Position numbers and translations under genes: made by a program. A DNA stretch of 64,000 nucleotides from Hofstenia miamia (lineage: Eukaryota > Xenacoelomorpha > Acoela > Hofsteniidae), in the NCBI GenBank assembly GCA_900660155.1, contig CABFPE010000690.1, forward strand, positions 179,497-243,496, written 5' to 3'. Below, piece by piece: positions 21,111 to 32,200 of this stretch; positions within the stretch are counted from its first letter, which is position 1; every line of letters begins with the position of its first letter. The notes beneath the pieces are model-generated. The model was given only the letters and a program-made list of their open reading frames with translations, ran no database searches and was not told the DNA's origin.

Positions 21111-23829
21111 ATGAATGCTCAAGGATTTACTTCTTCCTCTGTTGAAATTTTGAAGACACTCAGCAGTGATGGCTGCCAATACCTATAATCCCACCTCCCT
21201 ACAGCCTGGGAATACAGTGATAATACATCTATTCCCCAATACACTCCAATAAAAATGTATTTGTGCAGTGAGTGTGGTTTTACCAGCCAATTATTGCTGC
21301 ATTGGACATAGAGTGCATATCACCAATAATTCAATTTGTATTGCCTGACCCACAAAAGAGTTTCACAGTGGAGGATTTTCACCAAATCTCATCTGGTATC
21401 TGCATAGTGAGCACCACTGAAAAGGAGCTACTTTCCAGCAACATATATTCAGCTGAACAGTCTAAGGAAGAAGGATGGAATGAACTTTGTAAAATTGCTA
21501 AAACTTCATTTGCTGCCAAGCAAATAATAATTTCACAACTCCAGTGGGAATATTTGATGGAGAATTCTACTGTTTGTGTGTTTTGCAATGAAGAATTTGA
21601 AAGTAGCTCATTGCCATTATAGTGGAACAGTATGTAGTATTGCACAGAAAAATTGTAATGTAATACATTGCAGCCTTCAATTTACTCCAGTTTTTTCCCA
21701 CAATGGCAGTAAATATGATATGCATTTGCTACTGAAAAGCTTAAAACTCAAAAAAATGAAAGCTTGAAATGTATACCCTGCACCTGTCAAAATTTCATAT
21801 CATTTAGCCTAATGGTCCCTGTGTATAATTACAAAGATAAAAATGGCACAACTAAACAAATTTATGAAGAGTTGAGATTTTTTGACTCCTATCAATTTGT
21901 TACTGATAGCTTGTCAAGTCTTACAAGAAATATTGGTTCAGACAAATATGATTTTTAAGAACAGACATGGACCAACAGAAGGCATCAGCATTTATCATAG
22001 GCAAAGGTCAATTTCTATATGAATCATTTGACTAATTGGGTAAATTTAATGAAACTTCACTCCCCAACCTGGAACATTGCTATAATCAATTAACTGGAAA
22101 AATATCTTTAACACAGGAGGAGCTTGAACATGAACAGAACAATAATTGGGTTAATGGAGGGTGTACCACATTTAAAGACTTTCACAACACTTATTTAATG
22201 GCAGATACACTGTTGCTGGCAAATGTGCTTTGTGAATTTCATCTTGAAAGCAAAAATACATATGAACTGGATCCTGCACATTTTTTTAAACTCTCCAACT
22301 TTAGCTGGAATGTCATTTTAAACCACACAAACTTTTCTCTTGACCCAATTGCAAATATTGATCATTTGGAATTCATTAAAGCTGGCATTAGAGGAGGGAT
22401 GTCAGGCATTTACTCAGACTGCTATTTTAAGGCCAACAATCTCATGGTGGAGGGCTATGTTCCTGAAAAAGTGTCCACTTATGTTATCTTTTTAGATATG
22501 AATTCTTTGTATGGGGTATGATGCCCATGTATTTGCCTGTTGAACAGCTGGAGTGGACAAATGTATCATTAGAATATATTTTGAATGCACCTCAGAATGA
22601 AGATTTAGGCTATTTAGTGGAAGTGTACCTAGAATATCCCAGAAATTAACACAACAAACATTTTGATTTTCCCTTGGCACCATAACAGATGATTATTGAG
22701 GATAAGCATGTGTCACCCTACACAAGAAATATTAGGGACATGTTGAGGCTGAAATCAGAAAAAGTGGAAAAATTGGTTAAAACATTTTATGAGAAGGAAA
22801 AATATGTGATGCACTATGAAGTGCTGAAATTTTACATTTAACAAGGGCTGAAGATCACCAAATTCCACAAGGCACTACAATTTAGGGAGGCACCATCTTT
22901 AAGGCCATAATAGACTTAAATACATTGAAACACAAGGCTGCAAAGATTGATTTTGATGAGAAATTAATAAGCTCAAGTCCAATGCAGAATTTGGCAAAAC
23001 AATGGAGTCTCTTAGAAAATACATTCAGAGCTAAATTTGTTGGGGATCAGGAGGCAGCAGAAAAATTAATCAACCAGAATTTAAGTCATTCCATATAATT
23101 AGTGAAGACTTGGTGCAGGTCATGCTCAGAAATAATAAAGAAATTGTGTGCAACAAGCCAAATTATGTAGGTCAGGCTATATTAGACCTTTCAAAACTAC
23201 AAATTTTCAAGTTCTATTATAATACCATGAAACCAGAATTTGCAAATCAAATTACAGTTTCATACAGTGATAATGACTCCCTCCTGTATAAGATAAAGAG
23301 TCATATTGTCTAAAAAGAACTGATGTCATTTTCACAACACTTTGACTTTTCAAACTATTCAAGAGATTCATCTCTGTGCAATGAAATAAATAAAAAAACA
23401 TATTTAAAGGTCAAAGACAAACTTGGTGGTGATGTCAACAGTCAGGTGGTTGCTCTGAAATAAAAAATGGACTCTGTAGAGTATGTTTCAAACACCATCT
23501 GCAATGAGAAGGCAAGTGCTAAGGGGGTTGTGGGAGCTGTCAAGAAGATGATGTACTTTGATCTCTTCAAATCAATTTTGGACAATGAAGAAATTGTTTG
23601 TCATCCAATGACAGAATACAAAATATCTCTGACTACATATGATGACAAGTGCTACCTATTTAATAAATATCAAAGCCTGCCTTATGGACATAATGGTAAA
23701 TGTATTAATTATGGTACTATATTTGCATGCATGTATTTAGATATTACACCTCCTGCTTCACAGCTGAAGAGACCTGCTCCCAATATGGACACTGGATCTC
23801 CCCTGAAAAAACTCACACTTGCTGAATAA
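21111..23829 (+). pseudogene. Polinton/Maverick-type DNA polymerase B, broken
   Basis: Open pieces follow each other in the order of a protein-primed family B polymerase of Polinton kind. There is an N-terminal start (MNAQGFTSSS) with a C-x2-C finger (LCSECGFTS), then a region with NVIHC and FSHNGSKYDMHLLLKSL (the exonuclease-side block), then FHNTYLMADTLLLANVLCEF, followed by KAGIRGGMSGIYSD and VIFLDMNSLYG, which carries the first palm Asp. A YSDNDSLL block holds the second catalytic motif, and a C-terminal block ends YKISLTTYDDKCYLFNKY and LPYGHN. The last block is characteristic of Polinton/Maverick and adintovirus polymerases. Size (about 2.7 kb) is close to expected. Several breaks; dead. 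No integrase, packaging ATPase, protease or capsid gene is seen nearby. Confidence 0.85.
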
Positions 23830-25413
23830 CAGAAAAAGAAAAGAGACTTGTATATACTTTTTCCATAAACTATTACTTATATTTGTTTAGATAAACTCAT
23901 TTAATCAACTCTTGTAATACTTTGTAAATTAATTTTGTCTTGTGCTTTCACCTCTATTTGTGAACAGGTATTCTTTAGATAGCTATATTTAAGTTGAGAA
24001 TTCATTTAAATGCTTTTCATTTCTAGTTTTCAATTTGTAGGAGATGGTTGTTCCAAATAACCTGCCTACAAAATTTATATGTATTTATTTTCACTATATT
24101 GCACTTTTACTCAATTTAGGTAATGCTGCTGTGACAGCCTCAATTTGGGTAGAGATTGAAATGTAAACAATACATTGCACCACTCTGCTTACAATCCCTC
24201 TACACACACTCATGATTGCCAGGCATAATTTTATTTGGTTATTAACTTACTATGTGTTTAGGTCTGTGGTAGCAATAGGCCTCCTGGGGAAAGCCAGCCA
24301 CATTAAATAAATGGCTTAACACATTTCTGATGGCCACCTCCTGTGTGAATATGGAATTGCCGTCATATTTTAGAATGAAGAGGATTTATTTTACACATCA
24401 TTCAGAGTAATTTCTGACTATTTTGTAATGTATGCCTTTACATTTAGTACAATTTATACACAATTGATAAATATATAGTTATAATTTTCCCTTTGCATAC
24501 TACATTTTTTATTAATAATAAACTATGCAGAAATGTCTTCATAAAAAATTTCAAACTTTGCTAAAAAACCAAGATATTGTGATTTTGTAATTTTGAATTA
24601 TTTTTTGCTTAAATTATAGTAGCATGGTTGATATGCTTGGACATTGTTACAAAAATATTCATAACTAAACCTTGTCAATAATTACTTCAGCTTGCCTAAA
24701 CCCTAGACTTCAACAGTAAAATCTTTGCTTGAAAATTATTATGCTCAATTTAATATTGAAAAAGCAATTCTTATCATCAATTATATCATTTTGCCCAAAT
24801 CCTAGCAATCTAAAATGAAAACTTCGTCAAAAAATTAATTTGCTCAATTTTTCTCTGTCAAAAATATTTTTTCACTAGATGGCATCCAATAGAATCAGTC
24901 CTTTTACACATGGCATAGGTGTTACAAGAACTTCAAGGTGTCCCATTTGAACGGGGTCTCCACATTATTAACTACTCAAGTGACAGTGTGAGCTTCTCAG
25001 GTTTACTGCTACAATAGTCTAAAATTGTTCCCACTTCCAAACCTTCTAGTATAAATGTAACAAATGAACTGTCATTCAAATAAACTCTCCAATAAAATGC
25101 AAAATTTCACTCTCAAATGAAATTTTTACAAAACTTCCATGCTTTCAAATCAAATTATGAAAAATTCGAAAATTCAAGTGTCAAATCAAATTCAAATTTT
25201 CAAACATTAATATTCGAGGCTAAACATCAAACCTTGATATTAATATTTTGGCAAAATTTTGTAAGTGAAAACGTGTCACAGGCGTTAATAATGGCTTTAT
25301 AAATTAATTCATTTAAAACTCTGAAATTTATTCTTATAGTATATGTGACAATCCAACAACAGTGAACACGTTTTTTTAGAATTTGGGACTATCATTGGGA
25401 TCGTCACATATGT
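23830..25413. other. AT-rich stretch after PolB, no gene
   Basis: No credible exon. The part at 24250-24380 resembles the tail downstream of the SWIM exon (13795-13880): AATAGGCCTCCTGGGGAAAG against TATAGGCCTATTGGGGAAGA, and later GAATATGGAATTGCCG against CAATATGGAAGAGCTG. It may be a decayed copy of that gene's end. The part at 24900-25010 weakly resembles the 148-bp tandem unit at 52155-52410 (TCCCATTTGA...AACTACTCAAG). Confidence 0.4.
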
Positions 25414-25445
25414 ACAGTAGTGATCAAAAGTTCTTGGACAGCAAA
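25414..25445 (+). repeat. Possible Tc1/mariner-type end
   Basis: A TA dinucleotide is followed by CAGTAGTGATCAAAAGTTCT and TGGACAG. This is the wording of many Tc1-like terminal repeats (TA-CAGT..., with CAAAAGTT). I find no matching inverted copy downstream within about 1 kb and no transposase, so at most one end of an old element is present. Confidence 0.4.
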
Positions 25446-25689
25446 CTGAACAAATTCTATTTACAGTGATGAACATTATAGCTTTGATTTTTTGCAATTG
25501 AGTGAATTTTAGCTCTGTGAATTCAAATTTCTCCTCAATTATTATATATGCAATTTAATTTTTATCTTATGACCCTGTAAATGACCCCCCTAAAACTATG
25601 TTAGTATATTAAACTATGTAAATTATAATACAAAAATCGTATTCTGCATGAAAAGCTTAATATGTTCACAATTTTTTGTAAGAACTTAT

Positions 25690-25825
25690 TTAGAAATTTC
25701 TAAAATATTGATCATCAAATCTAGTGCAAATCCCATTACAATGTTCAAATTTACATCTTAATTAGCAATGTAATGGGATTTGTACAAAATTCGACAACCA
25801 ATATTTCTAATATTTTACTTTGATT
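25690..25825. repeat. Imperfect inverted repeat (hairpin)
   Basis: The arms CAAATCCCATTACAATG (about 25731-25747) and AATGTAATGGGATTTG (about 25768-25783) are near-perfect complements. Weaker pairing extends outward on both sides (AATATTGATCATCAAATC with AACCAATATTTC). It is possibly a small fold-back element. It has no coding content. Confidence 0.6.
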
Positions 25826-25849
25826 GTTTTTACTACAGATTGTATTAAT

Positions 25850-26400
25850 TGCCCAATTAAAAACTTTTTTAAGTTTTTTAAATATTTTCTTGATAACATT
25901 GGTAAATATAAAAATATGAAAAATGTGACAGTATAAGAGATCTTAGTAATGCAATCATCCACTTCATTGGTAATATATGTTGAATCGTAGTTAGCAATTT
26001 AACTTCATGGACCATTTTCTTCGTAGTTGCATTGATCTGATTTGTAAATTTAAGTTCATTGTCAATTTCAATACCAAGATATTTAATTTTCTTAGTTTCA
26101 TAAATAATTTTTTTTCAATATATATTGATTCTTATGGTTCACTTTTTCAATTTTTATTCTTTATGATCATAAATGTAGTTTTCTCAATATTTAATTTCAT
26201 CATATTTTGTTCAAAAAATAAATTTCTTTACTTTAATTATATGTTCTTGTAAAATCTTTATTTTGGATGTATATAATAAAGGATCATCTGCAAATTGAAT
26301 GCATTTGCCTTCAATGGAGTTAAGAATATCATTTACATATAGATTAAATAATAGCTGTGTTAAAACTGATCCTTCCATTATTTATCAATACATGTTTTGA
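25850..26400 (-). pseudogene. LINE reverse transcriptase fragment (palm motifs B-C and thumb)
   Basis: The minus strand carries, in order, LLFNLYVNDILNSIEGKCIQ followed by FADDPLLY (motif C with the Asp pair), NMMKLNIEKTTFMIIKN, and IKYLGIEIDNELKFTNQINA, then a LILSHFS tail. These are the conserved blocks of a CR1/Jockey-type LINE RT from motif B to the thumb, interrupted by shifts of frame. In the genome order it lies beyond the 3' tail of another LINE piece of the same strand, where one would not expect it (see findings). Confidence 0.75.
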
Positions 26401-26429
26401 CGATAGATTGTTTACTTTCATGTTAAGAA

Positions 26430-26460
26430 AAGATAAGATAAGATAAGATAAGATAAGATA
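26430..26460 (-). repeat. (AAGAT)6 tract at a LINE 3' end
   Basis: Six copies of AAGAT directly follow (on the minus strand as ATCTT units) a CTGAATAAAGAATATCTT sequence with an AATAAA signal. LINEs of the CR1, L2 and related groups commonly end in short tandem repeats instead of poly(A), so this is taken as the 3' tail of the adjoining LINE. Confidence 0.7.
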
Positions 26461-26781
26461 TTCTTTATTCAGATAATATTTTCAATTACAAAACTGGTTA
26501 TTATCTGAATAGCGTCAAGAATGATAACAAATAACTATATTTACAAAAAAAAAATAGAACTACAAAATCTGTTCTGTTCAGGCTATGGAAATTAATTGCG
26601 TGTTATTGTATAATCTTTATTGTAAAATTTGAATCCTAACCATGATTTACCCAAAGTGAATTTTTCCTTCAACATAAATGCTTTTAATTTTCTTTTAAAC
26701 GTAATTGCACTCTTAATCATTTTAATTTCACTTGGTAATTGATTCCAATTGCAAATTGCAACATTAATAAAAGACTGTTGC
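26461..26781 (-). pseudogene. LINE C-terminal coding end and 3' UTR
   Basis: The minus strand from the N at 26782 reads QQSFINVAICNWNQLPSEIK, then MIKSAITFKRKLKAF, and stops near 26620. The W-N-x-L-P block followed by F-K-x-x-L-K is the usual C-terminus of CR1/Jockey/L2-type RT proteins. About 190 bases of 3' UTR and the pentamer tail follow. Confidence 0.75.
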
Positions 26782-26782
26782 N

Positions 26783-27332
26783 TCTTTCTTTAGTAGGGCG
26801 GGTGCTTGTAGGTATCGATACATTGAGGTTCCTAAAATAAGCATACCTGCATCTGTTCGCAGTCGTTTGGCGCGTCGTTTTCGTACGTCCTGTGTTTGTG
26901 AGGAAGCAGATGAATTTGTGATGATGGGTGATGTTGCAACGGTTTTTTTAGGCGGTGAAACTTGTGTCCATTCATCTTTCTCTGGAGTTTTGAACGGCGG
27001 AACCTCCTTTACTTCGTGTGCGAGAACGGTGTGGAGTAAGCTGTGCAATGTTAAAAGCTCTTCCTTTGATAGATTGTTGAAGGGAGCTAGAAGTTTAGCA
27101 GACGTGATTCTGCTAACGTTTTGGTAACGATCAAATATATATGATTTCAGAAATTGGATTGATGAATCACTAGAATTATAAATTTCTCTTAGTTTTTTAA
27201 TTAATAAATCATGATTAATTGAATTAAAGGCCTTTGATATATCAAGTGAAGCAATATACTCTTTTTCATTTTGTCTATTTTCTACGCCAGTCATCTATTG
27301 ATTCAATTAATGCATAATTTGTTGATAATCCT
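26783..27332 (-). pseudogene. LINE RT motif A fused to an unrelated, GC-richer ORF, island between two Ns
   Basis: A single open frame of about 176 codons. The first 55 residues are LINE RT (YIASLDISKAFNSINHDLLI with the motif A Asp, then SYIFDRYQ). From about residue 57 the text changes to ITSAKLLAPFNNLSKEELLT, later QTQDVRKRRAKRLRTDAGML and ILGTSMYRYLQ. This second part is basic and Pro/Thr-rich with more CpG than the surroundings, and its G-T/D-S-like word after a hydrophobic strand recalls the esterase-like ORF1 of some LINEs, which normally lies upstream of the RT and not after motif A. Because the island is bounded by Ns on both sides, a chimeric contig is as likely as a real fusion. 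Confidence 0.55.
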
Positions 27333-27333
27333 N

Positions 27334-28260
27334 AATTGCTGTTTGCTTAAAAGTTTATTCTCTTCAGTGTAGATCGTTAATTGATGAGTTTTTCAAAAAT
27401 TTTGCTTATTCCTGAGACAATAAATATAGGACGGTAATTCTCGGTTTTCTCATTATTGCCCTGTTTAAAAATGGGAATAACTTAAGCCATTTTTTATTGT
27501 TTAGGGAAATAGGAATAGTAAATGCAATCATTGAAGAGATCACATAATGGTCTTGCTAATTTATATATAGAGCATCTTTTACGAACCATAGAGGATAGTA
27601 ACTTGGGCCTTTTGATTTACTTGTTTTTACCATTTTTACGCATTTACAAAAATCATGAAGTGAAACATATTAAATTTAAAAGATGAGCGATTCAAATTTA
27701 TGTTTATTGAATTTATAAAATTCCTTAATAGAATCTTCATCTTGAAATTTACCAAGTTTTGCAAAGTGTTCATTCATAATTGCAATTTCAATGCTTTTTT
27801 CAATGATTTTTCCTTCATTGCTAACTAGACATTTAATATCATTGTTCTTTTTTTCTTTGATAAATTTATTGATGTATAGCCATTTTCTTGCTACATTCTT
27901 TCCATCCTTAAAAGATCGTGTCAAAAATTCATTAAGCTGATATTTTAATGTATTAAATACACTTTTTTAATTTTTTCTAGATTTTCTGGACATCTATTTT
28001 TACAATAGTTTGCAAAAGGTTATGCTTTTCTTTAATTAACTGTTTAGTTTCTTTTGAAATCCATATCTTCCAGTTTGCAAATGGAGTTTGATCTTGTTTC
28101 TTAATTTTAGTTAAACGATTCTTTCTTATATCGCGACTTGGCATTTTCAAGAATAACAGATCGCAACTGCTTTGAGACTTCATCAATAAGTATAAAATCA
28201 CATTTTCTTTTATGTATGGACAATGGGCATTGTAGTTTAAAATAACGTTCTAGTATACAC
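27334..28260 (-). pseudogene. LINE linker and RT N-terminal region
   Basis: The minus strand shows PFANWKIWISKETKQLIKEK (post-endonuclease linker), DGKNVARKWLYINKFIKEKK, GKIIEKSIEIAIMNEHFAKL, then VIPIFKQGNNEKTENYRPI and ISKIFEKLIN (RT motifs 0-1). These are the typical blocks between endonuclease and RT motif A in CR1/Jockey-type LINEs. Frames shift several times. The endonuclease itself is not found further upstream. Confidence 0.75.
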
Positions 28261-29124
28261 TCCACATTGTTTCAAAAATATAGATAGGCTTTGCATCAGG
28301 CAATTTTGAGCCTAGCTCATTGTTACATGTACGTTAATTGTACCATGTACACTTTACAGTCTAAAAAACATCCATTATTTGTATGTAGGAATTTCTTCTG
28401 AGAACTATCAAACTTGAAATAAAATTTTCAAATCATAATTGGAATCAAATAATATTCAATTATCAAATCAAAATTTGAAGGGTATTCAAATTTTAAACTT
28501 CATTTTCGTCAAACTTTGAAAGCCCCAACGGTTATTAGCAAAGTAATGTGTTGATTTTGTGGTTAAATAATTTACAGCTTAATTATTGCAAGCCTTGAAA
28601 TTATTTTTTGTTTAGCCGTTATTATTCTCACAAGGTTGACGCCTCATTTGTGTTTATTAGTCATATAGTTATAGAGTATTGAATTACAAAATGACTTAAC
28701 AGCAGTATTTAAAATTGTTGAACCTCTAAATTTTTAGATTAGATTCAACACTGGCAAGGAACGCATAAGCATAGAATTTTAAAATTATAAATTGCGCATT
28801 CCTTTATCGCAGAATTAAGAAATACATAAAGCCTCAACAACAGAATTTAATTTCTAATGAAACAGATAGCGCAGAAACAATTTTAATGTTTTTTTAAGAT
28901 GACTAAGGTATAGTAGAAACCTGTAAAGTGAATAATTAAAAAGTTTACAAATTCTATATTATTAAAAATACTAAATACAAAAAATTTATCATTTTGAGTA
29001 CAAATGCTTGAATGCAAAATTGATTTAATCATAAAAATATATAAGCACCGTAAACAATTGCTACTAATCTTTAATGAAATTTGAGGATTATCGATTCTCA
29101 TTGAGGAAATTCGTCAAATAGCCT
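28261..29124. other. Stretch without a gene; presumed VPS26 3' flank
   Basis: No exon other than the VPS26 3' untranslated region directly after 29125. A possible variant polyadenylation signal ATTAAA (minus strand) lies at about 29071-29076, some 50 bases past the stop codon. The part at 28390-28520 is rich in CAAATTTT-like words also seen at 25080-25230. Confidence 0.4.
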
Positions 29125-29205
29125 CTATCGTACATCACCATTCATTTTTGGTTGGTAGCCTTTGATAGGTTTAGGTGACGGTCGCCAAAGAAATATTTCT
29201 TGTTC
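29125..29205 (-). CDS. VPS26: VPS26 exon 5 (last coding exon, residues 291-316)
   Basis: After a TTTTTTAG acceptor the minus strand reads EQEIFLWRPSPKPIKGYQPK, then MNGDVR and TAG. EQEIFLWR matches QQEIILWR of animal VPS26. The exon lies 8.2 kb from exon 4, and in-phase joining is exact. It is only 81 coding bases, so automatic gene finding is likely to miss it. Confidence 0.88.
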   Translation of the reverse strand, partial: EQEIFLWRPSPKPIKGYQPKMNGDVR

Positions 29206-32200
29206 CTAAAAAATCCAATGTATTTTATGTAAACTGCAAAAAATAATATATTGTCACTGTTTTTATGTTCAGACATTAATCAACCTAAATCATTTCTCTA
29301 TGGAGACATTTATACTAGTAAGTAACATAATCCAGTTAGAATTGCATTGATTTTCAGTTTAAAGTGTAAATTTCAGTTTACTTCAGCCTAATATTTTTTG
29401 CTAACTTAAGTTAGTATTGATTCAGCTAGTTAAATATCAATTACAGTTCGCAACTCTATTAGTAAGGCAAACAAATTATAACATACAAAATTCTAAAATG
29501 TAACCCAATGATCTGAAAAAGTGCATGTATGTAGCAAATACCTAAAATTACTTATTCAAATGTAAAACTATTGTGATAAATGAATAACACATAATTCTTA
29601 AACCATAAATTAAGTTCCAATCTTTTCAATTTCATAAATATATTTTAAATGAAAAATACTCCGATATTGTCAAATAATCATCGATTAATTGATGTTCAAG
29701 GTAAAATCAACCTGTCAAAAAATATTTTGACGAGAAATACAAAATAATCTATCCAGAATTCAAATCTGGAAACAGAAATAAAAAAATTCCTATTCATTTT
29801 TGAGATATTTGAAAAGTCACTGCATACTTGTAAACAAGAATTGTTCGAAAATGAAAACTTTCTATAATTCCTCAACACAATACTTTGCAGAACTGGACCT
29901 AACTTAAGATAATCTAACTTTACGTCAGCCAATCTTATTCCTACCATTTCTGCTATAAATATACTATTTGTTTATTAATTTACAGCCATCTACACACTAA
30001 AAGTACACAAAGGAAATATTAGCCTTAGAAAGTGTACTTCAGTGAGTAAAAGTTCACCTCTGCAAACCGCACATTATTTTTGTGAAATCAAAAAAAATTA
30101 TGAAATAAATTAATGCAAAAGATAGCCAAAGTTAGAACAAGGAAAGTAACCAAAACAACATTTCATGGAAAACGTTTGACAAATAGAAACTGAACAGAAG
30201 TTCAACAAGAGCTGGAAATTTTGAGCAAACATCTGAAAGCCATATCACTAATAATGCCAATGCTGATCTTCCACAAGAAGCTGATTATGTTCAACCAATA
30301 CTGCCAAACTATGAATGATTCAAAGACTAAAATCATACAAATAATAACTGACTCTAAAACTAAGCAATATTAAAATACCCGGTTATTGGATCGCGACTCT
30401 AAATATGTTGCAATTAGTTAGGAGACTTTCACGTCCCGAATACAAAATGATGAGTTATGGCTATATGGAAATATTGCTAAAAAGCAGAAATTTTCTTCCT
30501 TGTTAGATGTACATTGTAAATGTGGCTACAAGAAAGAATTTTACACATTACAGTAATGTTCTAGCGAACAAAGTTATAATGTCAGTACTCTCCTAATTTA
30601 TTCAATGCGAATTATTAGTCAAGGTTACACAAAAATGGAAAAGTTCACAACATTGAAGAATATAAATAAACCAATGACTCAAAACAGTTTAACAAATCTG
30701 CCAACTCCATTTTGAAAGCAAATTAAACAGATTTGAAAAAATAATGAATGAAGCTGCTCAGAAACTAAAATATAATTGCAAACATGTTGATGTGAGTATA
30801 TTCGCAGACGAATCCTGGCAATGATGTGGCTTTTCATTATTTAATGGAATCTACACAACCATTGTCTTAAAAACCGGAAAAAAAGTTGAACATGTGAGGT
30901 AATGAGTAAGTCCTGTAAATAGCTGTAAATTTAAAAAAAGAAATATAAAACATTTGATGAATAGTACAAACCCAATTATATAACGAATCTCAAAGGCCCA
31001 GCTGTTGCGATGGAAATTTCTAACCATAGTGTTGAAAAACGGGGACTACGACATATTGAATATTTAAGAGATGGCGAAGGTAAAGGAAATATTGTTGTTC
31101 AAGATACTTATCCTGGCATTAATACTACCAGGAACGCGTGGGAACAAGCTTATGAAATTTGGAAAAAGAAGAATTTGTGCGGAAGAGGTAGATTGACGAA
31201 CAAAACTATTGATAAGTTGCAGAAATAATACGATGTTGGAATAATAGCGAATTCTGGCAATGCAAAACACATTAAACATGCAATTCATGCTTCATTAGTT
31301 CATGTTGTGTAACCAAAGAAAGCAATTGTCACGATCTTTCCTACTAGAGAGGATACTTGGTCTTGCAAGCCAGGTCCTAGCGTAACATTGTCATTGATGA
31401 AATATTTTCAAATTTATTTGCATGATAAAACTCAAAAGCAGAACAAAGAGCTTAATACAATGGTTTGGGAACGAAATAAGTTTATTTAAATCTGATGAAA
31501 CTTGGAACATATTCAATAGTTAATATTTAATTTGAGAAACTGGGAATGATTCTTGGCAGCTACATAAAAAATTGTGCTAACATCAATTGCAAGAGATTAT
31601 ACTTCGCCGCATATAAGTCAAAATCAAGCCTGTAAGCGTAGAACAATAATTCATATGCAAACTAAAACAGCCAGTGTGGAAGATGATGGACTTTGAATGG
31701 CGCAGGACGTTTTAACCATGATAAAACTCAGAAAAAAATATTTTGCTGTTTTGTAAATACAATTTCTATACCATAACTTTAACTGCACTTTCCTAAAACG
31801 ATATTTTTCACACGCTGGCTCACCTAACTCAACAACCGATTAACATTTTGATTTGAAACTTTCACAAAACCTTTATCTACATGTTTAGAAGTAAAAGATA
31901 TTAAAATATCAACTCTATGGTGCAAAATAATAAATGGCAAAAAAATTGTTTTTCAGTTATCATGGCAACAGAAATATATTTTTAAGTTTACCTACATAAG
32001 GATAAGTGCCACAATTTGTATTTATGTGCAAAATGTTTCTTCATTTAAGGGATGTTTCCATCATAATGATACAAATTAAAAGGCAGAAATAATTTAAGTT
32101 AAATTAGGTAATTTCTTTTCCAAGAAGTGTTAACTATTTTCGTGTTAAATTCACTATTGGCTCATTGTACAGTGGATAAAAAGTAGCATTACAAGACAAA

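Noticed and set aside
26007-26252. Plus-strand Phe-rich frame of 81 codons
   Set aside because: Antisense of the LINE RT thumb region.
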